Positions 27,693 to 39,679 of a DNA stretch of 64,000 nt are shown here, one piece after another. Within the stretch, counting starts at the first letter, position 1. Each line of letters begins with the position of its first letter. Origin of the DNA: Megalobrama amblycephala (lineage: Eukaryota; Chordata; Actinopteri; Cypriniformes; Xenocyprididae); NCBI RefSeq assembly GCF_018812025.1, contig NC_063045.1, forward strand, positions 13,203,112 to 13,267,111. Reading direction: 5' to 3'. A program made the translations under genes and the position numbers. The notes beneath the pieces were generated by a model. That model saw only the letters and a list, made by a program, of their open reading frames with translations. It was not told the DNA's origin and ran no database searches.

Positions 27693-28984
27693 TTCATCAT
27701 ATTTGTAAAAAAAAATAGAATCTTGAAAATCATATTAAAAAAATGTAAACAATAATTAAAATGTTTTCAAGAGGTAAGGAGAATATGTTATTACTTTTTA
27801 CTTGATGGTTAGACCACATTACATTTGTTGAGCCATTAAATCAAAATGTGCTGAAAATGTATTAAAAGTTTTTTTTAAATTATTATTTAAAAAAAAGGAG
27901 TAAATAACTAAAAACTTGGCACGTGTTTTAAACTAGACCTTCATTGTCATAGACATACAATTGTCAGTGATGAATTGCAAGAAAAAGAAAGGTGGAGAGT
28001 TCAGTTTGCCACACCCCACATGGTCAATGTTCTCACAAAGAGAAAAGTCAAGAGGTTGGATGAACACTGAACTTGAGTCAGAGCCATGAATCCATGTGTC
28101 CATGAGCCAGACCCTTGACAATCATTCCTGGATAGTTGTCAAAACTGTCGGGTGATCTAACAGACAAAACCCATACTGAGAAATCCACAATAAGACAGTT
28201 ATTTCCAAGACTTCAGCCTCTGTGAAATATTCAAAGCTCAAAGGTGTAAATGTAAACCGACTGTAAGCTTTTTAGGCCTCTGGTTTAATCTACTTCTGAA
28301 GGAGTGTTTCCCTGATCGAACACATGTGTCTAACAGCACCTCTAAGTACATGTTATTTTACTAATCTGAAACACTGAAGATGTCTACTGAAAACTGACAT
28401 CCAGATATTCTGGGTAAGATCATCAAGGTTTCCAGAGTCCTGTTTACATTTCACAGATCATCTTCTGGCATAAACAGCAACCTCTCCAGACTATATAGAG
28501 GAAACCACTAGAGATACTGTCAGTATGCATTGTCTTTGATGGACAATAAGAAAGCTGCCTGTATCAGTGTGTGTGTGTGCTGGGTTACGGCATGATGTAC
28601 TGTCAAAACTAGCCACAAATCACATATTGATGTCAAACTGTACTAAAAAATGATTTAGACCAGGAGTTTTCAAACTTGATGCCAAGGACACACTGTATAA
28701 AGAACATTATACTGCATGAGAAAGACATGATAATATGAGAAATAACTGGCTTGTGTTCACAAAAAACACATAGAAATATTACTAATAACAACATAGAAAT
28801 ACCCTGACCTAGAATACAAACATGCTAAAAATGAAAATGGATAAGTTGAGACACATTAACTTGCTCTCAAAAGTGTATTCATAAGAATCTATATTTGAAT
28901 CAGTTTTAGGGATATTTGGAAGATGGGATTTTGTTCATTTTAACAGCCTCTGAAGCACACAATATAACTACACATTACCGCATT

Positions 28985-30400
28985 GACATCCCTATATCTA
29001 TGGGATTGAACTATAGGGCCTTAAGAATTAAGATTCCAAAAGAAAAGCTTATTAATAATGAGAATCTAGAAGGATATTAAGATATCTTGAATACTTTTAG
29101 AGGCATGACAACTTTAGAAAAGTTATATTTATGGCACTTTTTCTATGCAATTGAGCTGATACATATAGTTTCAACATTATGTCTTTAGATAGTCCTCTTT
29201 AATACTAAGTGTATCCTCTGTATACAAAATGACCCTGAAAATGTATACAATTTACAAATTTACTCATGGAGCTGCATCTACATGCCCATATCTCTGGGAC
29301 TGAACCATCGAGGGACTTTAAAATGAAAGGAAAGTTTCTTAAAGGTGTCGTAGAACGTCTTTTTAAAAGATGTTATATAAGTCTAAGGTGTCCCCTGAAT
29401 GTGTCTGTGAAGTTTCAGCTCAAAATACCCCATAGATTTTTTTTATTCATTTTTTTAACTGCCTATATTGGGGCCTCATTAAATATGCGCCGATTCAGGC
29501 TGTTGCCCCTTTAAATCTCGTGCTCCCCGCCCCCAAGCTCACGCTTTCCTTAAACAGCATAAACAAAGTTCACACAGCTAATATAACCCTCAAAATGGAT
29601 CTTTACAAAGTGTTCGTCATGCAGCATGTCTAATCGCGTAAGTATTGTATTTATTTGGATGTTTATATTTGATTCTGAATGAGTTTGAGGCTATGCTCTG
29701 TGGCTAACGGCTAATGCTACACCGTTGGAGAGATTTATAAAAAATGAAGTTGTGTTTATGAATTATACAGACTGCAAGTGTTTAAAAAATAAAAATAATG
29801 ACAGTCTTGTCTCCGTGAATACAGTAAGAAACGATGGTAACTTTAACCACATTTAACAGTACATTAGCAACATGCTAACAAAACTTTTAGAAAGACAATT
29901 TACAAATATCACTAAAAATATCATGTTATCATGGATCATGTCAGTTATTATTGCTCCATCTGCCATTTTTCGCTATTGTTCTTGCTTGCTTACCTAGTCT
30001 GTTGATTCAGCTGTACACAGATCCAGACGTTAATACTGGCTGCCCTTGTCTAATGCCTTTTATAATGTTGGGAACATGGGCTGGCATATGCAAATATTGG
30101 GGGCGTACATATTAATGATCCCGACTGTTACGTAACAGTCGGTGTTATGTTGAGATTCGCCTGTTCATCGGAGGTCTTTTAAACAAATGAGATTTATATA
30201 AGAAGGAGGAAACAATGGTGTTTGAGACTCACTGTATGTCATTTCCATGTACTGAACTCTTGTTATTTAACTATGCCGAGGTAAATTCAATTTTTAATTC
30301 TAGGGCACCTTTAAGAACCAGAATCTAAAAGGATATTAAGATATCTTTAGTAAATCCTGAGTTACAGGCATACAAACTTCAGGCAAAAACTTTGAGCCAG
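28985..30400. repeat. tandemly duplicated segment, second copy interrupted by a TTAA element
   Basis: 'atgggattgaactatagggcctt' ... 'aggatattaagatatctt' (28999-29090) is matched by 'ctgggactgaaccatcgagggact' (29294-29317) and 'aggatattaagatatctt' (about 30331-30348). The second copy is split at TTAA by 29343-30310. Confidence 0.75.
29343..30310. mobile_element. TTAA-flanked non-autonomous element
   Basis: Inverted ends 'aggtgtcgtagaa' and 'ttctagggcacct', TTAA at 29339-29342 and 30311-30314. 968 bp without transposase. Part of its left interior ('agtttcagctcaaa') recurs at 57661-57740. Confidence 0.8.
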
Positions 30401-31544
30401 GGATGTTTCCGAAATTTGGTTGATTTGACATGGAATGACCCTATTATAAAAATCTTCCTTGTGTGTAATTTAAGTGTTTGTATGCAAATCAGTTAATATT
30501 AACCTTCTATATTCACTCCCTGTATAGTTTCCAGCATTAGTTGAGATTTTTTTTCCTTGAGAAAATTACTGTACTGTAGTCCTGATATATCCAAAATAAT
30601 CAATATCCAATCGCAAGCTTGTGAATCGAAATCAAATCGAAACGTAAAATGTGTCAATACCCAACCCTAGTCAATATAGTTTAAAGTTATAAGTTTATAA
30701 GTTTAAAGATAATTGTCCAGAGCAATCATCATGTAATTGCATCAGCTGCATGAACTCCCCTCAGTTGATATGTTTACATGTTAGCAAGAGCGTTAACAGT
30801 CAGCAGAGAAATGCCTTCAGAGATGTATAGATGTGGCGGACAGAAGCAGTATTGTGTGTGCTGCATATGGAGTTGTGTAAACCAGACCGCCCTCATCTCA
30901 TACCACCCAGATCACTGCATACGGACACGCCTGAGTCACCGCCAGCACTCCCATAATCCTCTCTGTTCCTTGATACTGAACAGAGAACAAGAAAGCACAT
31001 TTTGCGGCATACTTACCTCAAATTTACCATGGTAACGGTTACACTTCAAAAGTCCTTCTGCAGGGTTCCACCAGGTTATCCAGAGCTACTGTAGAGTTCA
31101 CACACAGATCACACACCATCTCTCTCTCAGTGCCAAGAGGCTAGCCAACATCAGCAAACCTTTGTCCTACAATTAAACATAAGAGTTATTTGGAAACATC
31201 ATTTCCTTTGTTTCAGCTGCTTCTAATCTACACCCACAATTCCATTGGGTTCACCCTACCCAGAGAAAAAATAAAGGTTAGCAAGATTTTAAAAACACAA
31301 TTAGACATCTGCTTTGACGCTAATTGCTAACGAAGCTGGAACATGTTGACACGCTAGTGCACTACATGACGTACTGGGAGATATCTGCTGACTGGAGGCC
31401 AGAATCGCTCCAGAGTTGATTTGCAAATCCCAAATAAACTGAATCATCAAGGCCTGAGTGGGCGGCATTGACAACTATTTCACTAAGATATATACTATTA
31501 TATCCCTCATCTCATACCACCCAGATCACTGCATACGGACACAT

Positions 31545-32374
31545 TTCACAACCCACCTGCTCTCCCCCCACTCACCATCATGAACAGCACTGTGACTGCA
31601 GTGGAGTCATTCAGGTTCCTGGGCACCACCATCTCCCAGGACCTGAAGTGGGACAACCACATCGAGTCCATTGTGAAAAAGGCCCAGCAGAGGTTGTACT
31701 TCCTTCGCCAGCTGAGGAAGTTCAACCTACCACAGGAGCTGCTGAAACAGTTCTACTCTGCCATCATTGAATCCATCCTCTGCACTTCAATTACCGTCTG
31801 GTTCAGCTCAGCTACCAAATCTGACCTCAGAAGACTACAGAGGGTAGTCCGGTCTGCTGAGCGAATCATTGGCACAACCCTCCCCACTCTCCAAGAACTG
31901 TACTTATCCAGAGTGAGAAAAAGGGCAAAGAAGATCACTCTGGACCCCTCACATCCAGCACACTCCCTCTTTGAACTGTTGCCATCCGGTCGACGCTACA
32001 GAGCCCTGAGCACCAGAACGACCAGACACAGGAACAGTTTCTTCCCTCAAGCAATCCATCTCATGAACACTTGACAAACACGGAACACACAACACTATTA
32101 CGTATTATTTACTTAAAACACTTATTTATATCTCAATTTGCACACATAATTGTACATACAATTGTCTATAATATATATTGTCTTTTGCTTTTTTTTGCAC
32201 TTTGTCTATCTTGTAAATTTGTATATTATTATTTTATTCTTTTTATTATGTGTCTTGTCTTGTCGCTGTTACTCTGTTGCACTGTGGAGCTTCTGTCACT
32301 AAAACAAATTCCTAGTATGTGTAAACAACATACCTGGCAATAAAGCTCTTTCTGATTCTGATTCTGATTCTGAT
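31545..32374 (+). mobile_element. 5'-truncated CR1/L2-like LINE, 3' end
   Basis: An open frame (31580-32074) encodes the C-terminal end of a reverse transcriptase: FLGTTISQDLKWDNHI, then KKAQQRLYFLRQLRKF, LLKQFYSAIIESIL and LLPSGRRYRAL, recognisable as the region after the palm/thumb in jockey/CR1/L2-group elements common in fish. The catalytic YxDD part and the endonuclease are absent, so it is dead. The 3' end carries AATAAA (32339) and a (TGATTC)n tail at 32351-32374, typical of short-repeat-ended LINEs. Only one frame is needed, so the fragment has few disabling changes and is probably rather young. Confidence 0.9.
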
Positions 32375-32879
32375 ATATTGCTTTGTTGAGAAGAGGAAAC
32401 GAGTGGGGCCATAAAGCAGCTCCTAAAGCAGTCTGGGAGTATTAGTTTTAAACATCGGTTCTATAATTTTCCTACTTAAACGCAATGATGTGATGTCAGA
32501 GTAATCGAAAGCATCTGAACTCTCTGCTACGTTCACACTTAGGAGACCTACTTGAACTTACGACCCTCAAAGCCAAACAGGAAGAGGAGACACTCGACCG
32601 AAAGGGTTTAACGTCGATATCAGGTGTAGATCATCAGCAGCTATTATAATCAGAGGCCGATCGATCGTAATTGTGTACAGCGATTTGAGAAATCAGACAA
32701 ATAGTCACCGTTCGAAGGCCAAGAAATCACAGTTCTGAATCCAGGTCATAAGATTTGCGAGGACTTTATAAGATGGAATAAAGAGTCAATGCCAAAGATT
32801 AATGAGATGATAAATTGGCTCCAAGCTAAATCAACGCATAAATGCAGAATTGGGAAATCTTAAAATCGCAGTATACATT

Positions 32880-34060
32880 AATTTAAATAAAATAAAAAAT
32901 ACATTAAAAATATTCAATTACAATGGAAGAAGCAATGCTAACACAATGCTAACACATAAAAATGCAAAACAAAACAAAATAAAACAACTAAATATTTATT
33001 TTAATTAGCTGTAGTGTCTGTTAATTTTATTATTTATGCATGTGCAAAAATAATAAAATAAAATAAAATAAAATATATAAAATAATTCAGATAAAAGCAT
33101 CTGCTAAATTCAATGTAAAATAAAATAAAATAAAATAAATAAAAATAAAAATATAATAAAATAAAAAGCACCTAACTCAAATGCTTAGAAATAAAATGAA
33201 AATTAATTAAAAAAAATAATAAGAAGAACAAGCTACAACTAATTAACTCAAATACATATAAAATGCACATAAATAAAATAAAATAAAATAAAATAAAATA
33301 AAATAAAATAAAATAAAATAAAATAAAATAAAATAAAATATTGTTGGCTCTTTGACAAATTGCTTTTGTTCATTCTTTTGTAAGTCAATTAGGATAAAAT
33401 AAAATAAAAAAAAATAAAAATAAATAAAATAAAATAAAATAAAATAAAATAAAATAAAGCACCTAATTCAAATGCTTAGATATAAAATGAACATTCATTA
33501 AAAAAAATAAGAAGAAGAAGAACAAGCTACAACTAATTAACTCAAATACATAAAAAGTGCAAATAAAATAAAATAAAATAAAATAAAATAAAATAAAATA
33601 AAATAAAATAAAATAAAATAAAATAAAATAAAATAAAATAAAATAAAATAAAATAAAATAAAATAAAATAAAATAAAATAAAATATTGTTGGCTCTTTGA
33701 CAAATTGCTTTTGTTCATTCTTTTGTAAGTCAATTAGGATAAAATAAAATAAAATAAAATAAAATAAAATAAAGCACCTAATTCAAATGCTTAGATATAA
33801 AATGAGCATTCATTAAAAAATAAAAAATAAAAAAATAAGAACAAGCTACAACTAATTAACTCAAATACATAAAAAGTGCACATAAATAAAATAAAATAAA
33901 ATATTGTTGGCTCTTTGACAAATTGCTTTTGTTCATTCTTTTGTAAGTCAATTTGGATAAATAAAAGAAAATAAAAGAACAAGCAACTAATTAATTCAAA
34001 TACATGAAAAAAGCACATACATAAAATAAAAATAAAAACAGTGGATGCTACACACAAAAA
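32880..34060. repeat. (AAAAT)n arrays with a higher-order repeat
   Basis: Pentanucleotide tracts separate two modules that recur in order: module A 'agcacctaattcaaatgctta' (about 33168, 33458, 33775) and module B 'ttgttggctctttgacaaat' (33341, 33686, 33904). The longest tract, 33564-33684, is nearly pure. Long frames here are artefacts. Confidence 0.92.
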
Positions 34061-34093
34061 GAAAAAAAAATCACTGCAGAGATGAGAGGGCGC

Positions 34094-34097
<4 letters not shown>

Positions 34098-34165
<68 letters not shown>
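34098..34165. repeat. (GT)n microsatellite
   Basis: More than 30 GT units. Confidence 0.98.
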
Positions 34166-34167
<2 letters not shown>

Positions 34168-34822
34168 GTATGTCTGAAAACATAAAATATGAGGGTCAGA
34201 AATGTGATAAGTGGTCATTAATTTTTATAGTCAGAGATCTTTTTGCAGGTCCTAGAGACAGACAAAGATCAGAAGCGGTGACCTCTTGAGGCAAATCCAG
34301 TGGAAGCTAATCTGCCGAGGCGACCTTCAGAGTGACTGGACAGAAGAGGTCAGAGACGTACCATAAAAAACATTAGCTGTCAATACTGCTTTCTCCAGCA
34401 ATTCAATACTTCTATGGTCTTTTCTGAAACAACTTGTGTGTATAAATTGCGTAATTTTCAACACCTTTTAAAAGAATTTGGGAGTAAAGTCACATGTACT
34501 GGGATGTTTGGGATGAATGGAGCGAGAAATTACATTTCTCTTCTGTGAGTTCTTGCATATAAAAATGTTATATATCTATTCTCTTGATAAAACTTGTAAC
34601 AAACCAGGAATTCAGAACCTTGTTTTCTTTCATAGCTCACATTCACCAACTGAGACTTTAATTTCACGGTTTATTGTTTCTAAAGTGCTCGAAAGCTTTT
34701 GTCATAATTATTCACATCTTTCACGTGGGCATGGTACTGTTTAAGTGGGAAATGATGACATTATTTTCAACTAACTGCCAACTAAAACTTTAAGCCAATT
34801 AATTTTCCCTTTTTTATGACAG

Positions 34823-34911
34823 ATCCGGAGCCGGAGCTGGACACAAGACACATTTTCTGCCTTCTTAAAGCAGCTAATGAGAAGGAAATGACTGCGGGCC
34901 ATGAAATTCAG
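34823..34911 (+). CDS. candidate exon, unrecognised
   Basis: Acceptor 'ttttttatgacag' followed by a phase-1 frame, PEPELDTRHIFCLLKAANEK and EMTAGHEIQ, ending at a weak 'cag|gtcatt' donor. Could follow the 18723 candidate in phase (ISD-D-PEPEL). No family recognised, and another frame also runs 14 codons, so this is tentative. Confidence 0.25.
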
Positions 34912-35719
34912 GTCATTTCAGTCAAAGACTCTTTTCAAATAAACCACTTCCTTCTTATCACACCATCTAAACAGTGAGTGAGGGGATAAAACCTGTAACT
35001 ATACACAGTGTACGACCTGACTATCAGTTAACAGCTGAAAGTGCACGATTATCAGTAAACCCGTACACTGTCGTGGTCTCTTACTGTATGTCGACGGCCA
35101 AAAGCAATAAACAAAGCAGAGGTGGCAGATGGTGTTAAAGCCACTCACCACCAGTCAGAGAAAACACACATCACTCATTCAGCTCACGAACCACAACACA
35201 GTCTCTCCCACATGAATGAGTGACGAGGAGACAAGCCTCAAACACTCACACGCACTGATCAAAAGAGGCGCTTGCTATAAATAGATGTGAGAAAGAGATA
35301 TGAGGTTCAAATAAAATATACTGTACAGTGACTGAACAATGTGTGTGTGATTTTTTTCCATCGGTTGTGATTTCTGTACTTGTACATTTAAAGATTTGGA
35401 TTTTTGCTATGTTAAAAAAAAACACACAAAAAAACCAGAAATAACTTTTAAATAAAAATATTATGGCTTAAAAATAATATTTTAAAAAATATTATGGTTA
35501 TCAAAAGATTTAATTTAAAATAATAATTATTGTTTTCGTTTTTAGTTTGACACATTCCATTAGTTCATAAGGAAAGAACAAAATAAGTAAAATAAGATGA
35601 AAGTTTTGTAAACTTGTGACTGCTCAGCTGATGAGTCCATTTTTAATCCACAATATTTATTGTTGGTCAATTAAAATTAGACAAATAGATAAATTCAATT
35701 AGATAAAAATTGTATTCAA

Positions 35720-36990
35720 CCCAATAAGAACAGAAGACACCTAATTAACTCACAATGACCAAACAAAAAAAGGCACACACATGTATAACAAAAAGAAAAA
35801 ACATAAAGTAAAGCAACACACACACACACACACACAAATGAAAACAGCTACACCTAAAAATCCTAAGACAAAAAAAGGCAATCAAAAAAAAAAAAAAAAC
35901 TGAAAACAAAAGCTACACCTATTAACTCAAATTGTCAGAAATAAAAATGCCAAACAAAACAAAAGCTATCTAATTAAATCTTCAGACATAAAAACGCCCT
36001 AAAAAACTTCAACTTCAAATTCTCAAACATTAAAATGCCAGACAAAACAAACTGCAAACAAAAGAACTAATTAACTCAAATCTTCAGACATAAAAACGAC
36101 AAACAAAACAAAACAAAACAAAACAAAACAAAACAAAACAAAACAAAACAAAACAAAACAAAACAAAACAAAACAAAACAAAACAAACAAAAAAACCTTG
36201 AGAAGCTATACATAGAGTGGGAAGTAAATGTCTTTTTTGGCAGTTTTTCCAATGAAATTGTTAACAGCTTTGTCACAAAATAACATTTCATAATTTATCA
36301 TTTTTTGTTATTGTGACTATAAACTCTGCAATTCTCAAACATTAAAATGCCAGACAAAGCAAAAAGACAAAAACAAAAGCTACATCTAATTAACTCAAAT
36401 CTTCAGACATAAAAATGTCAAACAAAACAAAACAAACAAAAAACAAAACCTGAAAGAGAAGCTACACCCAACTAGAATTCTCAAACATTAAAATGCCAGA
36501 AAAAAATTGCAAACAAAAGAACTAATTAACTCAAATCTTCAGACATAAAAATGCCAAACAAAACGAAACAAACAAACAAAAACAAAACCTTAAGAGAAGC
36601 TACACCTAATTCAAATTCTCAAACATTAAAATGTCAGACAAAACAAAAAGCTAAAAACAAAAGCTACATCTAATTAACTCAAATCTTCAGCTGTAAAAAC
36701 GTCAAACAAAACCAAACAAAAAACAAAACCTGAAAAGAGAAGCTACACCCAACTCGAATTCTCAAACATTAAAATGCCAGACAAAACAAATCGCAAACAA
36801 AACAACTGATTAACTCAAATCTTCAGACATAAAAAACACCCCCTCAAAAAAAAACTAAAAGAGAAGCTACACCTAACTAAAATATTCTACACCTAATTAA
36901 CTTAAATTCTCAAGACATAAAATGCCAAAAAAAAAAGAAAACAGAAGCTACACCTAAAATCTTTTTAAAAATGCCACTGAAAACAAAATA
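35720..36990. repeat. decayed tandem array with (AAACA)n tracts
   Basis: Many copies of a unit roughly 'agctacacctaattaactcaaat' + 'cttcagacataaaaatgcc' + 'aaacaaaac', spaced mostly 90-130 bases. The pure (AAACA)n tract is 36098-36186. The unit is related to module sequence at 33233 and 33523 ('agctacaactaattaactc'). Confidence 0.85.
36214..36335 (+). repeat. copy of 37312-37425
   Basis: 'gggaagtaaatgtct' through 'gactataaactctgca' matches 37317-37425 with few changes; a single-copy segment captured inside the array. Confidence 0.85.
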
Positions 36991-37103
36991 AAGCGAAAAC
37001 AAAACAAAAACATTAAATGAAATGAATCATCATACCTAAGTTTAAGTTTAAAAGTGAATGAATGTAAAAATTGGCATTTTCAAAGCATTAAGGATCATGC
37101 TAA

Positions 37104-37379
37104 TTGATATCCAGTATGACAGGAGCACATCTGATGTTGATGAAGGAGTACTTGAATCATACTGATGGACCTGTTGTGGTGCAAATGACAAAAGCAGTTG
37201 TAAATGCTTCTGCAGAACGTGATGAAATCCTGATGAAGAGTGGACTCTGTCAGGTCAAGGACTGCGGCTCTAGACGCTGGACAGTGTTTCTGTCTGCCGA
37301 GGTTAACACACAGCGGGAAGTAAATGTCTGTTTTGGCAGTTTTTCCAATGAAATTGTTAACAGCTTTGTCACAAAATAA
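37104..37379 (+). CDS. weak candidate ORF, unrecognised
   Basis: 91 codons from MTGAHLMLMKEYLNHT onwards, G+C slightly above background, behind a possible acceptor ('tgatatccag'). Its last third is duplicated at 36214, which argues against selection on the protein. The opposite strand is also open over the same stretch. Probably not a gene. Confidence 0.15.
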   Translation: MISSMTGAHLMLMKEYLNHTDGPVVVQMTKAVVNASAERDEILMKSGLCQVKDCGSRRWTVFLSAEVNTQREVNVCFGSFSNEIVNSFVTK

Positions 37380-37429
37380 CATTTCATAATTTATCATTTT
37401 TGCTATTGTGACTATAAACTCTGCAACAT

Positions 37430-38958
37430 ATATACATCTGTAAATGTTTGTCTTGAAAGAATATCAAAATCGCTCACAAATATATGTTTCTAGGTTACAA
37501 AGCAGCTGAGAAAATGTCTATAAAACATTTGAAGTTTATTTAAAACATTTAAAACATTTTACCATTATTCTTTCATACATTTTAGAGCTTAATAACTTTT
37601 AAAACCATTAACCACTCATTGAGTTCAGGGTGGAAACACCAATGACATACGAAAAAGTTTTTCACTTGACCTAACTTGAAAGAGAGCATGTGAAAAATAA
37701 AATATTCACTAACGCTTACAATCTTTCAGGGAGAAATTACTGCGTATTGAAGAAGAGAAACTGCGCAATATGTTTTTAGAATCCCAAAGGGCAAAAATTA
37801 AACAAACTTTTCAAAGTTCACATGAGACCTATAGATTTTATTTAAAGTTACAGTTATGAAACAACTGAAATAATAAATAAATGATTTGTGATTTTAATGA
37901 ACTACAGCATTTCAGACATTTTTAAAAACAAGTGCTTTAAGGTTTCAAACAGTTCAAAAGCTCTTTCTGTTAAATAACCTTTAAAAATGTATACAATTTT
38001 GAATTTATAAATTAACAGATGATGTTGATGAGCAAACAGAAATTAAATAAAATGTGTTTTGGTCTTTTGGCCAATTTATGAATACATATATTTTTACATC
38101 GATATTAATATCAGATTATGAAAGATTACATTTTAGTAATTTCTTCACTGATATTTTGATAAGAGAAGTACAGAATATACACTTCTAGTCAAACAATTAA
38201 ATAACGACAACACAACATGATTTACTTCACATATCCTAGACATGCTACAGATCTCTTGTGAAAACTTTTGAATTTTCTCATGCCAAAACTTGACACCCAT
38301 CCGAGTATCAGTCATAATTAACAGAAATGCATCTCTATAAAGGAGGACAGTTTCTCTCTACAGCCCGATGATCACAGACATTCCCTCAGTTCAGGTTTTG
38401 AAGGTCTGTCTTGATGTTTCTGGCTGAACTCCAAACCTGCAGCTTTTCATCCAAGTGCTTGTTTGTGATGCGTGACACTTACTTGAAGATAAACACTTTT
38501 AACTATCAGGTTTTTCTCTTTAACCACATGACAAATACTTCCTTCCCACACAGTGGAGGACTCATTAGCTTCATTAGTCATTTGAAGTAAGTGTATATTA
38601 ACAGATGTGAAGTTTGCCCGCCTGTAAATCACACAAGCGAACGCCTCCGAGCTCTAAATCGTGAAGCGGGTGACAGAAATTCAGGAACAGACTCACTCAA
38701 TATCACATAAGCAAGATGTCAGACACTGAGAGCCTCCGTACAGGAATTATTATGTGAGCTGAAGAAATGAGAGGAGGGCAGCCTGTGTGAGCGTTAGACG
38801 CTGGACGTTTGCAGCTCCATCAAACACTGCTTTTGTATTAACATACTAATACTATTACTGCAGTATATAGTCATGTAGTGTTAACAGTATACTGATTCTG
38901 TAAGTTTAGAAATGCACATTAAATGCAAATGACAACATTTTATTTTCATGATATAAAT
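37430..38958. other. no gene seen
   Basis: Unique-looking AT-rich sequence without splice-bounded coding frames or clear repeats. Confidence 0.5.
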
Positions 38959-38959
38959 G

Positions 38960-39180
38960 GATCCAACCTGATCTCATGAAAAACATGTAAATATTGTTGG
39001 GTTGGCAATTTCGTACGTATTTGTATGATTTGATTGGTACAGAAACATATGATTTAAGCATGAAGGTCCATTCCTAAACCTAACATTCAGCAGGACGTAA
39101 GCAGATCATGAGAAAATGTATGAATGAGATTGTATGAAATCAATTAAATTAGCCACAAATTCGCTAAAATTTAAAATAAT
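38960..39180. repeat. dispersed repeat, copy 2
   Basis: 'ctgatctcatgaaaaacatg' ... 'gcatgaaggtccattcctaaacctaac' as at 25060 and 39488. Confidence 0.75.
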
Positions 39181-39487
39181 TGTAATTGCCATGAGAAAGT
39201 GTTGAGATAAAACATGCAAAATTAAATGCAATGTAATAAAGTAATGTGACATTAACATACTACTCACACGATTTCAGCAGTATATAGTACATGTGCTGTA
39301 CACAGTATGCAAAGTCTGAATGTTTAGAATATACAGATAAACTAACATTTTAAAATGTGCAGTATACAATACAGCAAACTACGAACAATACTGTCTCCCA
39401 CAAAGCAATGCGCAATTACATGCGATTTTGCATTTAATTGTATTAAATGCAAAATAACTACATTTAATTTCCAATATGTAAAGGGAA

Positions 39488-39670
39488 CCCAGCCCGATCT
39501 CATGAGAAAACATAACTATTGCAAGTTGGCGATTTCATTTAAATTTTATGAAGATTTTTTTTTTTTTATGAAAATAAGCATGAAGGTCCAGCCCTAAACC
39601 TAACCATGGGGCATAAGCAGATCTGACAAAAACATACAAATGAGATTGTACAAAATCATAGGAAATTTAA
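39488..39670. repeat. dispersed repeat, copy 3
   Basis: Same word order as 38960-39180; the two copies are about 525 bases apart in the same orientation, with similar sequence between them (stretches on loss of 'aaatgcaatg'). Confidence 0.7.
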
Positions 39671-39679
39671 GATAGTTAT

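Noticed and set aside
33542..34289. Frames of FILFY repeats and His-Thr or Cys-Val repeats
   Set aside because: They translate the (AAAAT)n and (GT)n arrays and are not proteins.
35916..36900. Regularly spaced repeats that superficially resemble a CRISPR array
   Set aside because: Units are imperfect, spacers are not unique, and the context is vertebrate; it is a decayed minisatellite.
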